Positions 30,320 through 30,332 of a stretch of 30,332 nt of DNA are shown in pieces. Source of the stretch: a bacterium (lineage in GTDB: Bacteria > Spirochaetota > Spirochaetia > JABEVK01); assembly GCA_021782055.1 (NCBI GenBank), contig JAJXVP010000018.1, forward strand, positions 1 through 30,332. Reading direction: 5' to 3'. Position 1 is the stretch's first letter; each line of letters starts with the position of its first letter. Under the pieces are notes generated by a model. It was not told where the DNA came from. It saw only the letters and a program-made list of their open reading frames with translations, and did not search any database. Position numbers and translations under genes: made by a program.

Positions 30320-30332
30320 TTTCATTTAGTTA

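Overview
The window is the right-hand ~24.6 kb of a tailed-phage prophage, followed by ~5.6 kb of its bacterial host chromosome. The host part (24.7-30.3 kb, minus strand) is the rod-shape operon mreB-mreC-mreD-mrdA-rodA. The gene order, the MreB sequence and the style of the integrase and Cro/CI-type regulator suggest a spirochaete (Treponema-like). That placement is from recalled family resemblance only and is moderately confident at best. The prophage sits in a valine tRNA gene: only the 3' half of tRNA-Val(TAC), from anticodon stem to discriminator base, is left at 24616-24662, beside a tyrosine integrase gene. This is one attachment site; the other end, with the restored tRNA, lies outside the window on the left.

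Layout from right to left. (1) Integration and accessory region, 20.7-24.6 kb: integrase, a two-gene Panacea-type toxin-antitoxin operon in AT-rich DNA, a plus-strand gene for a predicted secreted protein of unknown function, and a plus-strand Cro/CI-type regulator. (2) Lysis/lysogeny switch at ~20.7 kb: divergent promoters with overlapping -10 elements and two similar dyads. The leftward promoter appears to give a leaderless mRNA starting at the ATG of a 57-residue gene. (3) Early operon, 15.8-20.7 kb, minus strand: a tightly overlapping chain of mostly small genes (small regulator, Rha/KilAC antirepressor, a 59-aa protein, a 51-aa membrane protein, HTH protein, DUF4406, VRR-NUC nuclease, SF2 helicase). 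(4) A second regulatory node at 15.36-15.82 kb: two divergent ribbon-helix-helix genes around GTATAC boxes. (5) Recombination and replication module, 8.5-15.3 kb: a candidate DNA-annealing protein, a 1210-residue single-chain SbcD-SbcC (Mre11-Rad50) fusion, and a replication initiator/organizer carrying an 11-copy hexanucleotide array. (6) Packaging and head module, 1-7.8 kb: terS, terL, portal (DUF1073), MuF-like minor head protein, DUF2213 protease/scaffold, cement protein, DUF2184 major capsid protein, a Rossmann-like protein, a coiled-coil protein, and the start of a DUF4054 head-completion protein. Tail and lysis genes must lie to the left.

In the proposed working scheme, the 20.7-kb switch controls the long leftward early operon. 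The RHH pair may act as a later checkpoint before the recombination module. The fusion nuclease plus annealing protein would process DNA ends during phage replication, and terS/terL would package the product into the DUF2184-type head. Several genes were found by hand because they are under 60 codons (15643-15816 plus; 19470-19625, 19622-19801 and 20518-20691 minus). No gene-free stretch exceeds 300 bases. Family calls come from recognised motifs, not from database searches.
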